Program-made: the position numbers and the translations under genes
Shown: positions 16,638 through 24,431 of the stretch, in pieces
How the letters are laid out: the number at the start of each line of letters is the position of its first letter
Numbering within the stretch: the first letter of the stretch is position 1
The notes under the pieces: model-generated
The model's database searches: none
The model's input: the letters and a program-made list of their open reading frames with translations, nothing else
Told to the model about the DNA's origin: nothing
Assembly (NCBI RefSeq): GCF_000179915.2
Contig: NC_014963.1
Span: 372,001 to 436,000 of the forward strand
DNA: 64,000 bases
Reading direction: 5' to 3'
Source: Terriglobus saanensis SP1PR4
GTDB lineage: Bacteria > Acidobacteriota > Terriglobia > Terriglobales > Acidobacteriaceae

Positions 16638-16826
16638 TTCAGTCTCCCTTGGAAGCCTCGGATGAAGATGAGGCTGTTCTTCTATTGCTTTGGACGCTCG
16701 ATGCCACTCCAGGCCAGAGGAGACACAGCAATTTAAAAGTCACTTTGTATTAGGACGGCCTCTGTCCTGCTGAGTTAGATAAACCAGCTTCGCAAAATCT
16801 GCTCATGGGGAAAATAAAAGTACTTA

Positions 16827-16855
16827 TTGACAAGAAAAATTATTCTCTATATTTT
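16827..16855 (+). promoter_or_regulatory. Sigma-70 promoter of the ArsR/AHSA1 operon
   Basis: A consensus TTGACA at 16827-16832 and TATTTT at 16850-16855, 17 bases apart, lie in a locally AT-rich region about 35 bases before the ArsR start codon. The TTAATTAA/TAAATAA stretch just downstream (16865-16887) could hold an operator for the ArsR-type repressor. Confidence 0.65.
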
Positions 16856-16888
16856 ACTTTCAGGTTAATTAACTCATAGGTAAATAAC

Positions 16889-17248
16889 ATGCAGGATCAT
16901 CTCAGCACGACCTTCGCAGCGCTGGCCGATCCAACGCGAAGGGCCATCTTGGCCAGGCTCTCACTTGGTGAGACTTTTGTGACAGATCTTGCCGAACCGT
17001 TCGACATGAGCATGCCCGCGATCACCAAGCACCTGAAGGTGCTCGAAAAGGCCGGGCTGATTAGCAGGAGCCGCGATGCCCAGTGGCGCCCATGCAAACT
17101 TGAGGGCGCTCCCCTGAAAGAGGTGGCCCAATGGGTCGAAGAGTATCGACGCTTCTGGGCTGAAAGCTTCGATCGACTGGATGCATACCTTGCGAAGGTG
17201 CAGGCAGAAGAGAAAAAAAGCAAAAAGAGAAACCCACGGAAACATTAA
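16889..17248 (+). CDS. ArsR-family winged-helix transcriptional regulator
   Basis: The 119-residue protein carries FAALADPTRRAILARLSLGE and the recognition-helix region FDMSMPAITKHLKVLEKAGLISRSRD, a typical ArsR winged helix. No metal-binding CxC motif is present. The downstream gene encodes AHSA1-domain proteins and begins 18 bases after this stop; ArsR-AHSA1 pairs are common in soil bacteria and are usually autoregulated. The protein ends in a Lys/Arg-rich tail (EEKKSKKRNPRKH). It is likely a dimeric repressor of its own operon; its signal is unknown. Confidence 0.9.
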   Translation: MQDHLSTTFAALADPTRRAILARLSLGETFVTDLAEPFDMSMPAITKHLKVLEKAGLISRSRDAQWRPCKLEGAPLKEVAQWVEEYRRFWAESFDRLDAYLAKVQAEEKKSKKRNPRKH

Positions 17249-17265
17249 ACAAACAGGAGAGATGG

Positions 17266-18195
17266 ATGATGGAAACAGAGACGCAAATCGTAGCCTCGCG
17301 AGTATTGCATGCACCTCGCGAGCTCGTCTTCAGCATGTTCACGGATACGGAGCAAATCTCCAACTGGTGGGGGCCGCGAGGCTTTACCACGAAGACCGAG
17401 CAGATGGATGTTCGCCCCGGCGGCCTTTGGATTCACACAATGTTCGGCGCGGATGGCACGGCCTATCCCAACGAAGTTCGTTTCGTGGAGGTCGATGCGC
17501 CCAACAGGATCGTCTACGACCACGTTTCTGATCCTCTCTTCCGGGCGACTATCACCTTTGCAGACATGGAAGAAGGCAAGACCGAAATCCGCTTCGAGAT
17601 GCAGTTTGCCACCAAGGCCCTCCGCGATGGCGTAGCCAAATCACGCGGTGCGGTCGAGGGTCTCTCCGAGACGCTGGCCCGCTTCGAAGAAGTCGTCGGT
17701 ACGTTGGGGAGCGAAGAGCTCGTCATCACCCGCACCTTCGATGCGCCGCGCGAACTCGTTTACAAAGCCTGGACTGAACCTAGTCGCCTGGTAAAGTGGT
17801 TCGGTCCCGTAGGTGCCAAATTGTCGATCAAAAAGGCCGACATGCGTTCAGGGGGCGAGATGGTCTACGGCATGCAAGCGCCGGACGGCAGTAGGATGTG
17901 GGGCCGATGGACCTTCCGTCAACTGACACCGCCGGAACGAATCGTCCTTGTGTTCTCCTTCGTCGACGAGCAGGAGAATGCTATACCGCATCCTTTCGTT
18001 CCTAACCTCTCTGTGGAGATGCTGTCAACGACCACCTTTGAGGAGAAAAATGGCCAGACCCTGATGACACTCCGTTCCCGTGCTTTGCACGCCACCGAGG
18101 AGGGAAAGATGGCTTTCCACAAGCTCTTTGCAGGCATGGAGAAGGGCTGGGGAGGCACACTCGATCAGCTCGACGCCTATCTCAAAGAGGTTTGA
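17266..18195 (+). CDS. Tandem SRPBCC/AHSA1 domain protein
   Basis: The 309-residue product consists of two AHSA1 (START-like, SRPBCC) domains in a row. Domain 1 (about residues 5-150) starts QIVASRVLHAPRELVFSMFTD with NWWGPRGFTTK; domain 2 (about 155-308) starts ELVITRTFDAPRELVYKAWTEP with KWFGPVGAKLS and ends GWGGTLDQLDAYLKEV. Most AHSA1 proteins have one domain, so this is a duplication or fusion. The fold binds hydrophobic ligands. AGGAG lies seven bases before the ATG and the gene is co-transcribed with the ArsR gene. Its ligand or activity is unknown. Confidence 0.88.
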   Translation: MMETETQIVASRVLHAPRELVFSMFTDTEQISNWWGPRGFTTKTEQMDVRPGGLWIHTMFGADGTAYPNEVRFVEVDAPNRIVYDHVSDPLFRATITFADMEEGKTEIRFEMQFATKALRDGVAKSRGAVEGLSETLARFEEVVGTLGSEELVITRTFDAPRELVYKAWTEPSRLVKWFGPVGAKLSIKKADMRSGGEMVYGMQAPDGSRMWGRWTFRQLTPPERIVLVFSFVDEQENAIPHPFVPNLSVEMLSTTTFEEKNGQTLMTLRSRALHATEEGKMAFHKLFAGMEKGWGGTLDQLDAYLKEV

Positions 18196-18353
18196 AGAGC
18201 GGTGCGCGTGGCGATGAGGCTTGCCTTCGTCGCCACGTTTTTCATCAGCGATTCGAGCCGATGAGAAGACTGTCTGGCAAAAGGCTGCATCGTACTAGCG
18301 ACTGGCAAAAGGCCCATTGAGCTTTGCGCCGCGGAAATCTCCAAGGGGGAAGC

Positions 18354-18818
18354 TTGGAAATCGCAATTCTGTTGGTAGAAGACAGTCCCGGAGACGTCCG
18401 TTTGACGCAAGAGGCGTTCCGCGAGGCAAATATGGACGTCCGCCTCCATGTCGCCGTGGACGGTGTTGCGGCCATGGCCTTCTTGAGACGCGAAGGCGAC
18501 TATCACCATGCTCCCCGCCCGGACATGATCCTCCTTGATCTCAATCTTCCCAAAATGGATGGGCGAGAGGTTCTTGCTGCGATCAAGGCGGATGCCAGTC
18601 TGAAGATGATTCCCACAGTCATCCTCACGACCTCGGACGCGGAAGCGGATATCTTCCGGAGCTATGAGCTCCAGGCAAACTGCTACCTGAGCAAGCCTGT
18701 GGAGTTGGAAGCGTTCGAGAGCCTGGTAAGTCGTATCAACGAATTCTGGTTGACGACGGTCAAGCTTCCTCAACGCCAGAAGGCTGTCGGGTCGGATCTT
18801 CCCGCAATCGCTGGATAG
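18354..18818 (+). CDS. Stand-alone response regulator receiver (Rcp1-like)
   Basis: From the TTG at 18354, which has AAGGGGGA four bases upstream, the product is 154 residues: LEIAILLVEDSPGDVRLTQ (acidic pair), MILLDLNLPKMDG (phospho-acceptor Asp), TVILTTSDAEAD (Thr/Ser) and NCYLSKPVELEAFESLV (Lys). This is the single-domain Rcp1 type that accepts phosphate from phytochrome-like or hybrid histidine kinases and has no output domain. A second upstream TTG at 18324 has no Shine-Dalgarno. No kinase is adjacent. A terminator follows 45 bases after the stop. Confidence 0.88.
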   Translation: MEIAILLVEDSPGDVRLTQEAFREANMDVRLHVAVDGVAAMAFLRREGDYHHAPRPDMILLDLNLPKMDGREVLAAIKADASLKMIPTVILTTSDAEADIFRSYELQANCYLSKPVELEAFESLVSRINEFWLTTVKLPQRQKAVGSDLPAIAG

Positions 18819-18863
18819 ATATCCTGGTTGGCCTCTGTCCTCAAAACGCAGCCGGAAACGCTT

Positions 18864-18898
18864 CTGCCTGGGCGCAGTTCAGCCCAGGCAGTTGTACT
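18864..18898 (+). terminator. Intrinsic terminator after the receiver gene
   Basis: CTGCCTGGGC at 18864-18873 pairs perfectly with GCCCAGGCAG at 18882-18891, followed by TTGTACTTTTT. Confidence 0.8.
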
Positions 18899-18924
18899 TT
18901 TTGGCGCTGCACGCTCGTCAGGGA

Positions 18925-19500
18925 CTAGGCTCGCCCGGCGAACTCGCGTGTCTCCGTGGTGATCTTGATCTTTTCGCCTTCTTTGATAAAGATCGGGACG
19001 CGTACGACTGCGCCGGTTTCGAGCGTGGCGGCTTTGGTGACGCCGCCGCTGGCGGTGTCTCCACGGACGCCGGGTTCTGTGTAGGTCACGGCCAGTTCGA
19101 CTTGCATCGGCAACTGAAGGCTGATGGGGTTGCCGTTGAATTTATTGATCTGAAGGATGATTCCTTCCACCATCATCTCCAGTGCGTCGCCAACCTTGTC
19201 TTCGCCGAGCACGAGGGTCTCGAAGTTTTCCTGGTCCAGGAAGTAGGAACCGTCGCTATCGCTGTAGAGATAGGAGGCATCCACTGTTTCCATATCCGGC
19301 TCTTTGAACTTGTCGCTGGCTTTGAAGGTCTTGTCGAAGACCGAGTTGTTCAGCAGGTTGCGCATCTTGAGACGCACCAGCGTCTGTCCGCCACGCGCAG
19401 TGGGCGTGGAGATCTCTACATCCAGGCAGGAGTACGGTATGTTTTCCAGTTCGACGAACATTTTGCGTTTTACGTCGATGGCGTCGATCAGTGCGGCCAT
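18925..19500 (-). CDS. efp: Elongation factor P of the EfpL/YeiP-like type
   Basis: The 191-residue product has the three-domain EF-P architecture, ending VRVPIFIKEGEKIKITTETREF as in all EF-Ps. It relieves ribosome stalling at polyproline. The functional loop reads STPTARGGQTLVRLKMRNLL, with Arg36 where canonical EF-P has the modified Lys34, and the loop is two residues longer than in E. coli EF-P (KPGKGQAFARVK). This SPTARG-type tip is that of E. coli YeiP/EfpL rather than of the lysylated EF-P. The start at ATG 19500 has GAGGG upstream; a longer frame to 19536 lacks support. No EpmA/EpmB or EarP gene is visible nearby. Confidence 0.88.
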   Translation of the reverse strand: MAALIDAIDVKRKMFVELENIPYSCLDVEISTPTARGGQTLVRLKMRNLLNNSVFDKTFKASDKFKEPDMETVDASYLYSDSDGSYFLDQENFETLVLGEDKVGDALEMMVEGIILQINKFNGNPISLQLPMQVELAVTYTEPGVRGDTASGGVTKAATLETGAVVRVPIFIKEGEKIKITTETREFAGRA

Positions 19501-19614
19501 GGTTCCCTCAGAAAAAGTTTGGAGATTGTCTTTCATCCGGTCTGCGAAGACGGAATGGCGGAGGCAGGCGGGTTCGCACCACGTTCCTGAGCTGAATGAA
19601 GGATACCGCGAATT

Positions 19615-19660
19615 GAAAAAGCGAGGAGCGCGACAGTGTTTGCTGTCGCGTCCCCGCTCT
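19615..19660 (-). terminator. Intrinsic terminator of the GH3 gene
   Basis: On the minus strand GAGCGGGGACGCGACAG and CTGTCGCGCTCCTCGC form a stem (CAAACA loop) followed by TTTTTC. It starts about 20 bases after the GH3 stop codon. Confidence 0.8.
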
Positions 19661-19681
19661 TGTGACCGGGCAGCCGAAACT

Positions 19682-22306
19682 CTACTGGGCGGCGTCCACG
19701 GAGACGGTGATCGGTGTGGTCAAACTCAGATCACCCTTCAACTCCAATTCTTCGGAAGATCGCCCTACTTCGACGGTGTAGCTGCCCGCATTGGCCTTCC
19801 AGGCTTTGGCGGCGACATCGTAGTAGGTGAGGGCCCGCGCGTTCAGCGGAAGAACGATGTGCTGCGTCTCGCCCGCGTTAAGCAGGACCCGCTTGAACCC
19901 TTTCAGTTCCTTCACCGGGCGAGGCACGGGCGCGCTCTTTTCACCGACGTAGAGTTGGGCCACGTCCGCGCCACTGCGGGAACCGATGTTGGTCACGTCG
20001 AAGGAAACCTGGTACAGAGTTCCAGCTTCTGTTGCCGGCTCGATCTTCAGATGCTCGTACCGGAAGCTCGTATACGAGAGGCCATAGCCGAAGGGGAAGA
20101 GGGGCTTCGTATGTTTGTGCTCGTAGCCGCGATAGCCTACAAAGATACCGTCCGTATAGTGAACGTCCAGCGTCTTCGGTGCGGGATAGTAGCTCTCCAC
20201 GCTGGGATTGTCTTGGATCCTGCGCTCCCAGCTGAAGGGTAGCCGTCCGGAAGGATTGATCTCGCCAAAGAGCGCCTGGTTGAAAGCCGTTCCGCCTTCC
20301 TGTCCTGAGTACCAGACCTGAAAGACAGCCGGGACCTTTTCGAGCCAACCCGCCGTGGCGACGCTGCCGCCTGCGGAGAGGACGACGACGGTCTTCGGAT
20401 TCGCCGCCGCGATCTGCCGGATTAGCTCTTCCTGTCCTGGCGGCAGCGCAAAGCCGCGATCTGCGCCTTCCGTCTCCGTGTCCGCGTCGAAGCCAACGGC
20501 GACCACGGCCACATCGGCATTCTTCGCAAGCTCCAACGCCATGGGATCGACCAGCTCCTTCTCTTTAGCGATGGCAACGCGCAGGAAGGGTTCCTGAAAC
20601 GCCTCTCCTTCACCCTGATCGATGACAACCTTATGCGCGTCTCCGGTCAGGTGAATACGGATCTGGTTCATCACGGCCTTGGGCAGCACCATCGAATCGA
20701 TCTCCACCTTGCCGTCGACGCTCAGGCGAAACTTCCCCGTGGCCTCCACGAAGAGGAGATACTCGCCCGCGCTCTTCGGCTTGTAGTAACCGGTCCAGCG
20801 ATGCGATTCCTTTTTCGTGGAGGTCGAACCCAGCTTGACGATGAAGTCCGCCTGGGTCATCAGACCCATATCTTCGATGTCCTCCGGCGTTCCAAAGCCG
20901 GGATGGCCGATCTCGGCTGCGGATTCCACGTGCGACCCGGTGGAAGGTCCCGTACAGTCGTCGCTGGCAAAGCTTTCGACCAACAGACCAGGTTTCTTCT
21001 CGGCAGCATCCTGAAAGAAGTGTGTTCGTGTGGACACCTGGTGGAGCGTGGGAATCCCGCGCGCATAGGTGACCTGCTTTTGCAGGTTGTTGTCGCTAAT
21101 GCCGGTGAGAATACTTGTGGTCTTGAACGTTGGCACTTCGCCGCTGCCGCCCGCCGTCGGGCTGCCCGGAAAGGCATTCGTTCCAAAGACTGCGATCTTC
21201 TGCACCTTCGTCTTATCCAGCGGAAGGAGAGCACCCTCGTTCTTCAGCAACACCATGCCCTCCTGTGCTCCCTTCAGAGCTGCTTCGCGGCCCTGCTGGT
21301 TGTAGCGAGGAATGGTGGCGTCTCTCTGCTCGCGCTCCAGCCAGTGAAAGCGCGTCGCCAGCCGCAGCATCCGGCGGATTTTGTCGTCGATGGTGGCCTG
21401 CGAGATGGTGCCAGCCTTGATGGCGGGGAGCAACGTCGCCCGGTTCATATAGGTGCCGAAGGGCATCTCCAGATCCAGCCCCGCGTTTGCGTCGGCGATG
21501 CCGTCGTGCGCCGCGGTCCAGTCGGACATCAGGACGCCGTCAAACCCCCACTGCTGCTTCAGCACGTCGATATTCAGATAGCGATTCGCCGTCATGTACG
21601 TGCCGTTGGTCAGGTTGTAGGAGTCCATGACGGAGCCTACGTGTCCTTCCTTCACCGCCGTCTCAAAGATGGGGAGATAGATCTCGCGCATCGTGCGCTC
21701 GTCGATGATCGAGTTCGTGGTGAAGCGCGCGTACTCGGAGTTGTTGCCCATGAAGTGCTTGATGGTGGCGACGACGTCCTGGCTCTGCACGCCACGGATG
21801 TAGCCGACGGCGATCTTGCCTCCGAGATACGGGTCTTCACCGAAATACTCGAAGTTGCGTCCGTTCATCGGCGCGCGATAGATATTTACTCCAGGACCCA
21901 GAAGAAAGTGTGCGCCCCGCGACCGCGCGTCGCGCCCCAGCTGCACACCGACTTCCTGCGCCAGATCGGGGTCCCATGTGGCGGCCAGGCCGATCCCTGC
22001 AGCGTATGCGGTAGAAGGTGGGGGGATGTGCGCTCCCACGGGACCGTCGCTCATCCAGAAGCTGGGAATGTGAAGACGCGGAACGCCATGCGAGCTGAAG
22101 AGGGTCTCGCCCGAAAGCATGTCTACCTTTTCTTCCAGCGTCATCTGCTGGATCAAGGAGTCGATTCGGGAGTTGGCTGAGGTGTCCGGCATCGCGTCCA
22201 CCTGGGAAAACGCGGGCGCGGCGAGCAACAGAAAAGCGAGAAGGATCGAAAAGCGAGTGCGAGATCGGGACGTCTCGTCCCTGGGTGGCATCATCATGTG
22301 GTTCAT
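19682..22306 (-). CDS. Secreted glycoside hydrolase family 3 protein with PA14 insertion
   Basis: The product (about 874 residues) has a signal peptide (RFSILLAFLLLAAPAFSQ), the GH3 N-terminal barrel with MTLEEKVDMLSGE, HFMGNNSEYARFTTNS and the nucleophile region GVLMSDWTAAHDG, then the C-terminal sandwich (MVLLKNEGALLPL, VGFDADTETEGADR). A PA14-type beta domain (about residues 460-600, HRWTGYYKPKSAGEYLLFVEATG) is inserted in the sandwich, and an FnIII-like domain ends the protein. Such enzymes are beta-glucosidases or beta-xylosidases acting on oligosaccharides in the periplasm. The start is ambiguous; ATG 22306 is taken, with AGAGAGG just upstream and two in-frame Met codons close behind. 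It is divergent from a membrane regulator gene. Confidence 0.9.
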   Translation of the reverse strand: MNHMMMPPRDETSRSRTRFSILLAFLLLAAPAFSQVDAMPDTSANSRIDSLIQQMTLEEKVDMLSGETLFSSHGVPRLHIPSFWMSDGPVGAHIPPPSTAYAAGIGLAATWDPDLAQEVGVQLGRDARSRGAHFLLGPGVNIYRAPMNGRNFEYFGEDPYLGGKIAVGYIRGVQSQDVVATIKHFMGNNSEYARFTTNSIIDERTMREIYLPIFETAVKEGHVGSVMDSYNLTNGTYMTANRYLNIDVLKQQWGFDGVLMSDWTAAHDGIADANAGLDLEMPFGTYMNRATLLPAIKAGTISQATIDDKIRRMLRLATRFHWLEREQRDATIPRYNQQGREAALKGAQEGMVLLKNEGALLPLDKTKVQKIAVFGTNAFPGSPTAGGSGEVPTFKTTSILTGISDNNLQKQVTYARGIPTLHQVSTRTHFFQDAAEKKPGLLVESFASDDCTGPSTGSHVESAAEIGHPGFGTPEDIEDMGLMTQADFIVKLGSTSTKKESHRWTGYYKPKSAGEYLLFVEATGKFRLSVDGKVEIDSMVLPKAVMNQIRIHLTGDAHKVVIDQGEGEAFQEPFLRVAIAKEKELVDPMALELAKNADVAVVAVGFDADTETEGADRGFALPPGQEELIRQIAAANPKTVVVLSAGGSVATAGWLEKVPAVFQVWYSGQEGGTAFNQALFGEINPSGRLPFSWERRIQDNPSVESYYPAPKTLDVHYTDGIFVGYRGYEHKHTKPLFPFGYGLSYTSFRYEHLKIEPATEAGTLYQVSFDVTNIGSRSGADVAQLYVGEKSAPVPRPVKELKGFKRVLLNAGETQHIVLPLNARALTYYDVAAKAWKANAGSYTVEVGRSSEELELKGDLSLTTPITVSVDAAQ

Positions 22307-22417
22307 AGGCCTCTCTGAGGGGCGAAGCTCCGGACGTAAATTCAGCACTGAGCGGGGACGGTTTCGACCTCGGACGAAAACACTACGAACTTCTACGACA
22401 TTCGGGCAAGGGACTTA

Positions 22418-22482
22418 CCGTAAAGAAAGATTTATTCCGCCGCTTCCAACTAAATTCGGCGATTGCAAGCCATCTTTTACGG
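22418..22482. promoter_or_regulatory. Inverted repeat in the GH3 / regulator divergent intergenic region
   Basis: CCGTAAAGAAAGAT at 22418-22431 and ATCTTTTACGG at 22472-22482 are near-complementary arms (three bases unmatched) separated by about 40 bases, with AT-rich sequence between. Located between two divergent genes, it could be a pair of operator half-sites or a promoter region; no clear -35/-10 pair was chosen. Confidence 0.35.
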
Positions 22483-22569
22483 ACGTAGAATACGGCCTCT
22501 CTTGCGGTTAGGGGAGTGGGCGTGCTGAAGATTACTCAGAGACGTTTTCCGTGAATCGATCAGAGCAGG

Positions 22570-23934
22570 ATGGGAATGAGTATGGCGTCAAACGCGTTGC
22601 AAGAGATGTGGATGTACTCCGGGACTGATGCAGGTTCTAACCGTGCAGATGAGATCAGCCGGTCGGCGGTGCTTGAGCAGTTGGAGAAGATTGTTGCCAA
22701 CTCGCACTTCTGCCATAGCAAGCGGTACCCCTCGTTTCTTCGCTTCGTTGTGGAAGAGACGCTGGCGGGCCATACCGATGTCCTGAAGGAACGCAACCTC
22801 GGGACGGAGGTCTTTGGACGACAGAGTGATTACGATACCAACGCGGACCCGATCGTCCGCGTCACCGCCGGAGAGATCCGCAAGCGGCTCGCCCAGTACT
22901 ACCACGAGCCCGGACACGAACATGAGCTCAGGATCGAGCTTCCGCTGGGGTCCTACGTCCCCCATTTCGCTCCTCCGGCTCATCGTCGTCAGGCAGCGGA
23001 TGCGTCCGTCGCGCTGGAGGCTGCTTCGGCTCCGCTCCCCCTGGAGCAGGACGCGTCCGTCGTGCCGTCGGCCCCGAGCTCGCCCGTAGTGCTTTTTCCT
23101 GCGGCAGAGATACCGGCCAGCACTCCATGGCGCCGCTGGCCTCTTCTGATCGCGTTCAGCGCGGTCGGCCTCTGCGTCCTGGCTATCGGCCTTTATCTGT
23201 CTTTCTTCTCCCGCGCAAGCTTCCACGATGCAGGAACGAAGTTCTTCTGGCAGCCGATTGTGTCCTCCAGCAATCCCGCGCTTGTGATCATCGGCGTGCA
23301 CTCGATGGACAGCAAAGGACGTACTCTTCCGGTCGATACCGTTGGGAGTTCGGAACAGAAAGAACCTCAGAACATGATGTCGCTCATGAGCCGCTACGAG
23401 ATGGTCCCCATCAGCGACATCGTCGGTTACAGCAAGATCACGAACCTGTTGACGCGGCACGCGCGGACATACCAGACCGAGGGTTCAGGTGAGGCCACGC
23501 TCGACCAGCTGCGCCACGGCCCGGTGATTCTGATCGGTGGTCTGGATAACGTCTGGACGATACGGCTCACCGCTTCGCTGCGCTATCGCTTCTTCGCAAA
23601 GACGGAGCTGCTCAACGGAATCGAAGACTCAAAAGATCCGTCTAAACTATGGATGTTCGATAACGCTCTTCCCGCCCACGGAAACGCGCGCGACTACGCC
23701 ATCGTCGCCAGCTACTTCGACACGACCATCGAGCAGCAGGTGGTGATCGCCGCGGGTGTGGGAAGAAGCGGGACGGTCGCCGCGACGGAGTTCATCACCA
23801 GCACGGCCAACCTCAACGCCTGGTTGAAGCAGGCAAAACTCTCCCCCGGCCAGAACGTGGAGCTCGTGCTCGCGACCGACCTCCTGGACGGCGAACCTGG
23901 ACCACCGCACGTCATCGCAAGCTCTACCTGGTGA
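22570..23934 (+). CDS. Acidobacterial membrane-anchored regulator-like protein
   Basis: The 454-residue protein has an N-terminal conserved region (about residues 30-135: EQLEKIVANSHFCHSKRYP, FVVEETLAGHTDVLKERNLG, DPIVRVTAGEIRKRLAQYYH, RIELPLGSYVPHF) that recurs in many acidobacterial proteins annotated as regulators or adenylate-cyclase-related. A Pro/Ala-rich linker, one membrane helix (about residues 191-213) and a C-terminal extracytoplasmic domain of about 240 residues follow. The layout suggests a one-component membrane sensor with a cytoplasmic nucleic-acid-binding head, as in CadC/ToxR; that is inference. It is divergent from the GH3 gene and 48 bases upstream of the GlcG/HbpS gene. 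The start among several near ATGs is uncertain. Confidence 0.7.
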   Translation: MGMSMASNALQEMWMYSGTDAGSNRADEISRSAVLEQLEKIVANSHFCHSKRYPSFLRFVVEETLAGHTDVLKERNLGTEVFGRQSDYDTNADPIVRVTAGEIRKRLAQYYHEPGHEHELRIELPLGSYVPHFAPPAHRRQAADASVALEAASAPLPLEQDASVVPSAPSSPVVLFPAAEIPASTPWRRWPLLIAFSAVGLCVLAIGLYLSFFSRASFHDAGTKFFWQPIVSSSNPALVIIGVHSMDSKGRTLPVDTVGSSEQKEPQNMMSLMSRYEMVPISDIVGYSKITNLLTRHARTYQTEGSGEATLDQLRHGPVILIGGLDNVWTIRLTASLRYRFFAKTELLNGIEDSKDPSKLWMFDNALPAHGNARDYAIVASYFDTTIEQQVVIAAGVGRSGTVAATEFITSTANLNAWLKQAKLSPGQNVELVLATDLLDGEPGPPHVIASSTW

Positions 23935-23982
23935 CATTATCCTGACGACCCGATGTTCTACTCAACCTAAGGAGTTTTCGTG

Positions 23983-24375
23983 ATGACATTGAACGATGCA
24001 AGACGGATCATTGCTGCGGCTGAAGTAAAGTCGCATGCCATCGGCCAGCCCATGAACATCGCGGTTGCCGATGCGGGTGGAAACCTCGTCAGCCACGTCC
24101 GTATGGATGGCGCGTGGATCGGCAGTATCGATATTTCCATCAAGAAGGCCTATACCTCCAGGGCCTTCGATATCGCGACCAAAGACCTTGCCACACACTC
24201 CCAGTCAGGCGGCCAGTTCTTCGGCATCAACACATCGAACGATGGACGCATCATGATCTTCGCGGGCGGCATTCCGCTGCGTAAGGATGGCAAAGTGGTA
24301 GGCGCCATCGGCGTGAGCGGAGGTTCGGGAGAACAGGACCACGCGGTGGCAGAAGCAGGCGCTGCGGCTTACTAA
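23983..24375 (+). CDS. GlcG/HbpS family protein (DUF336)
   Basis: The 130-residue protein begins MTLNDARRIIAAAEVKSHAIGQPMNIAVADAG and ends with KVVGAIGVSGGSGEQDHAVAEAGAAAY, the signature blocks of the GlcG/HbpS family, whose members bind heme or cobalamin or act as small sensor partners. GGAG lies eight bases before the ATG; a GTG three bases earlier is an alternative. It has no signal peptide. It follows the membrane regulator gene by 48 bases, so the two may be co-transcribed and functionally linked, and a bidirectional terminator follows. Confidence 0.88.
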   Translation: MTLNDARRIIAAAEVKSHAIGQPMNIAVADAGGNLVSHVRMDGAWIGSIDISIKKAYTSRAFDIATKDLATHSQSGGQFFGINTSNDGRIMIFAGGIPLRKDGKVVGAIGVSGGSGEQDHAVAEAGAAAY

Positions 24376-24380
24376 CGGAA

Positions 24381-24418
24381 AAAGCCTGTACCGGTGATTC
24401 CGGTACAGGCTTTTGCTT
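24381..24418. terminator. Bidirectional intrinsic terminator between the GlcG/HbpS and GH20 genes
   Basis: AAAGCCTGTACCGG at 24381-24394 and CCGGTACAGGCTTTT at 24400-24414 form a perfect 14-bp stem flanked by A and T runs on both sides, between two convergent genes. Confidence 0.88.
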
Positions 24419-24431
24419 TTCCGGTTGGTAT

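Noticed and set aside
20633-22180. 515-residue open frame on the plus strand
   Set aside because: Antisense shadow of the GH3 gene; no motif and no ribosome-binding site that fits.
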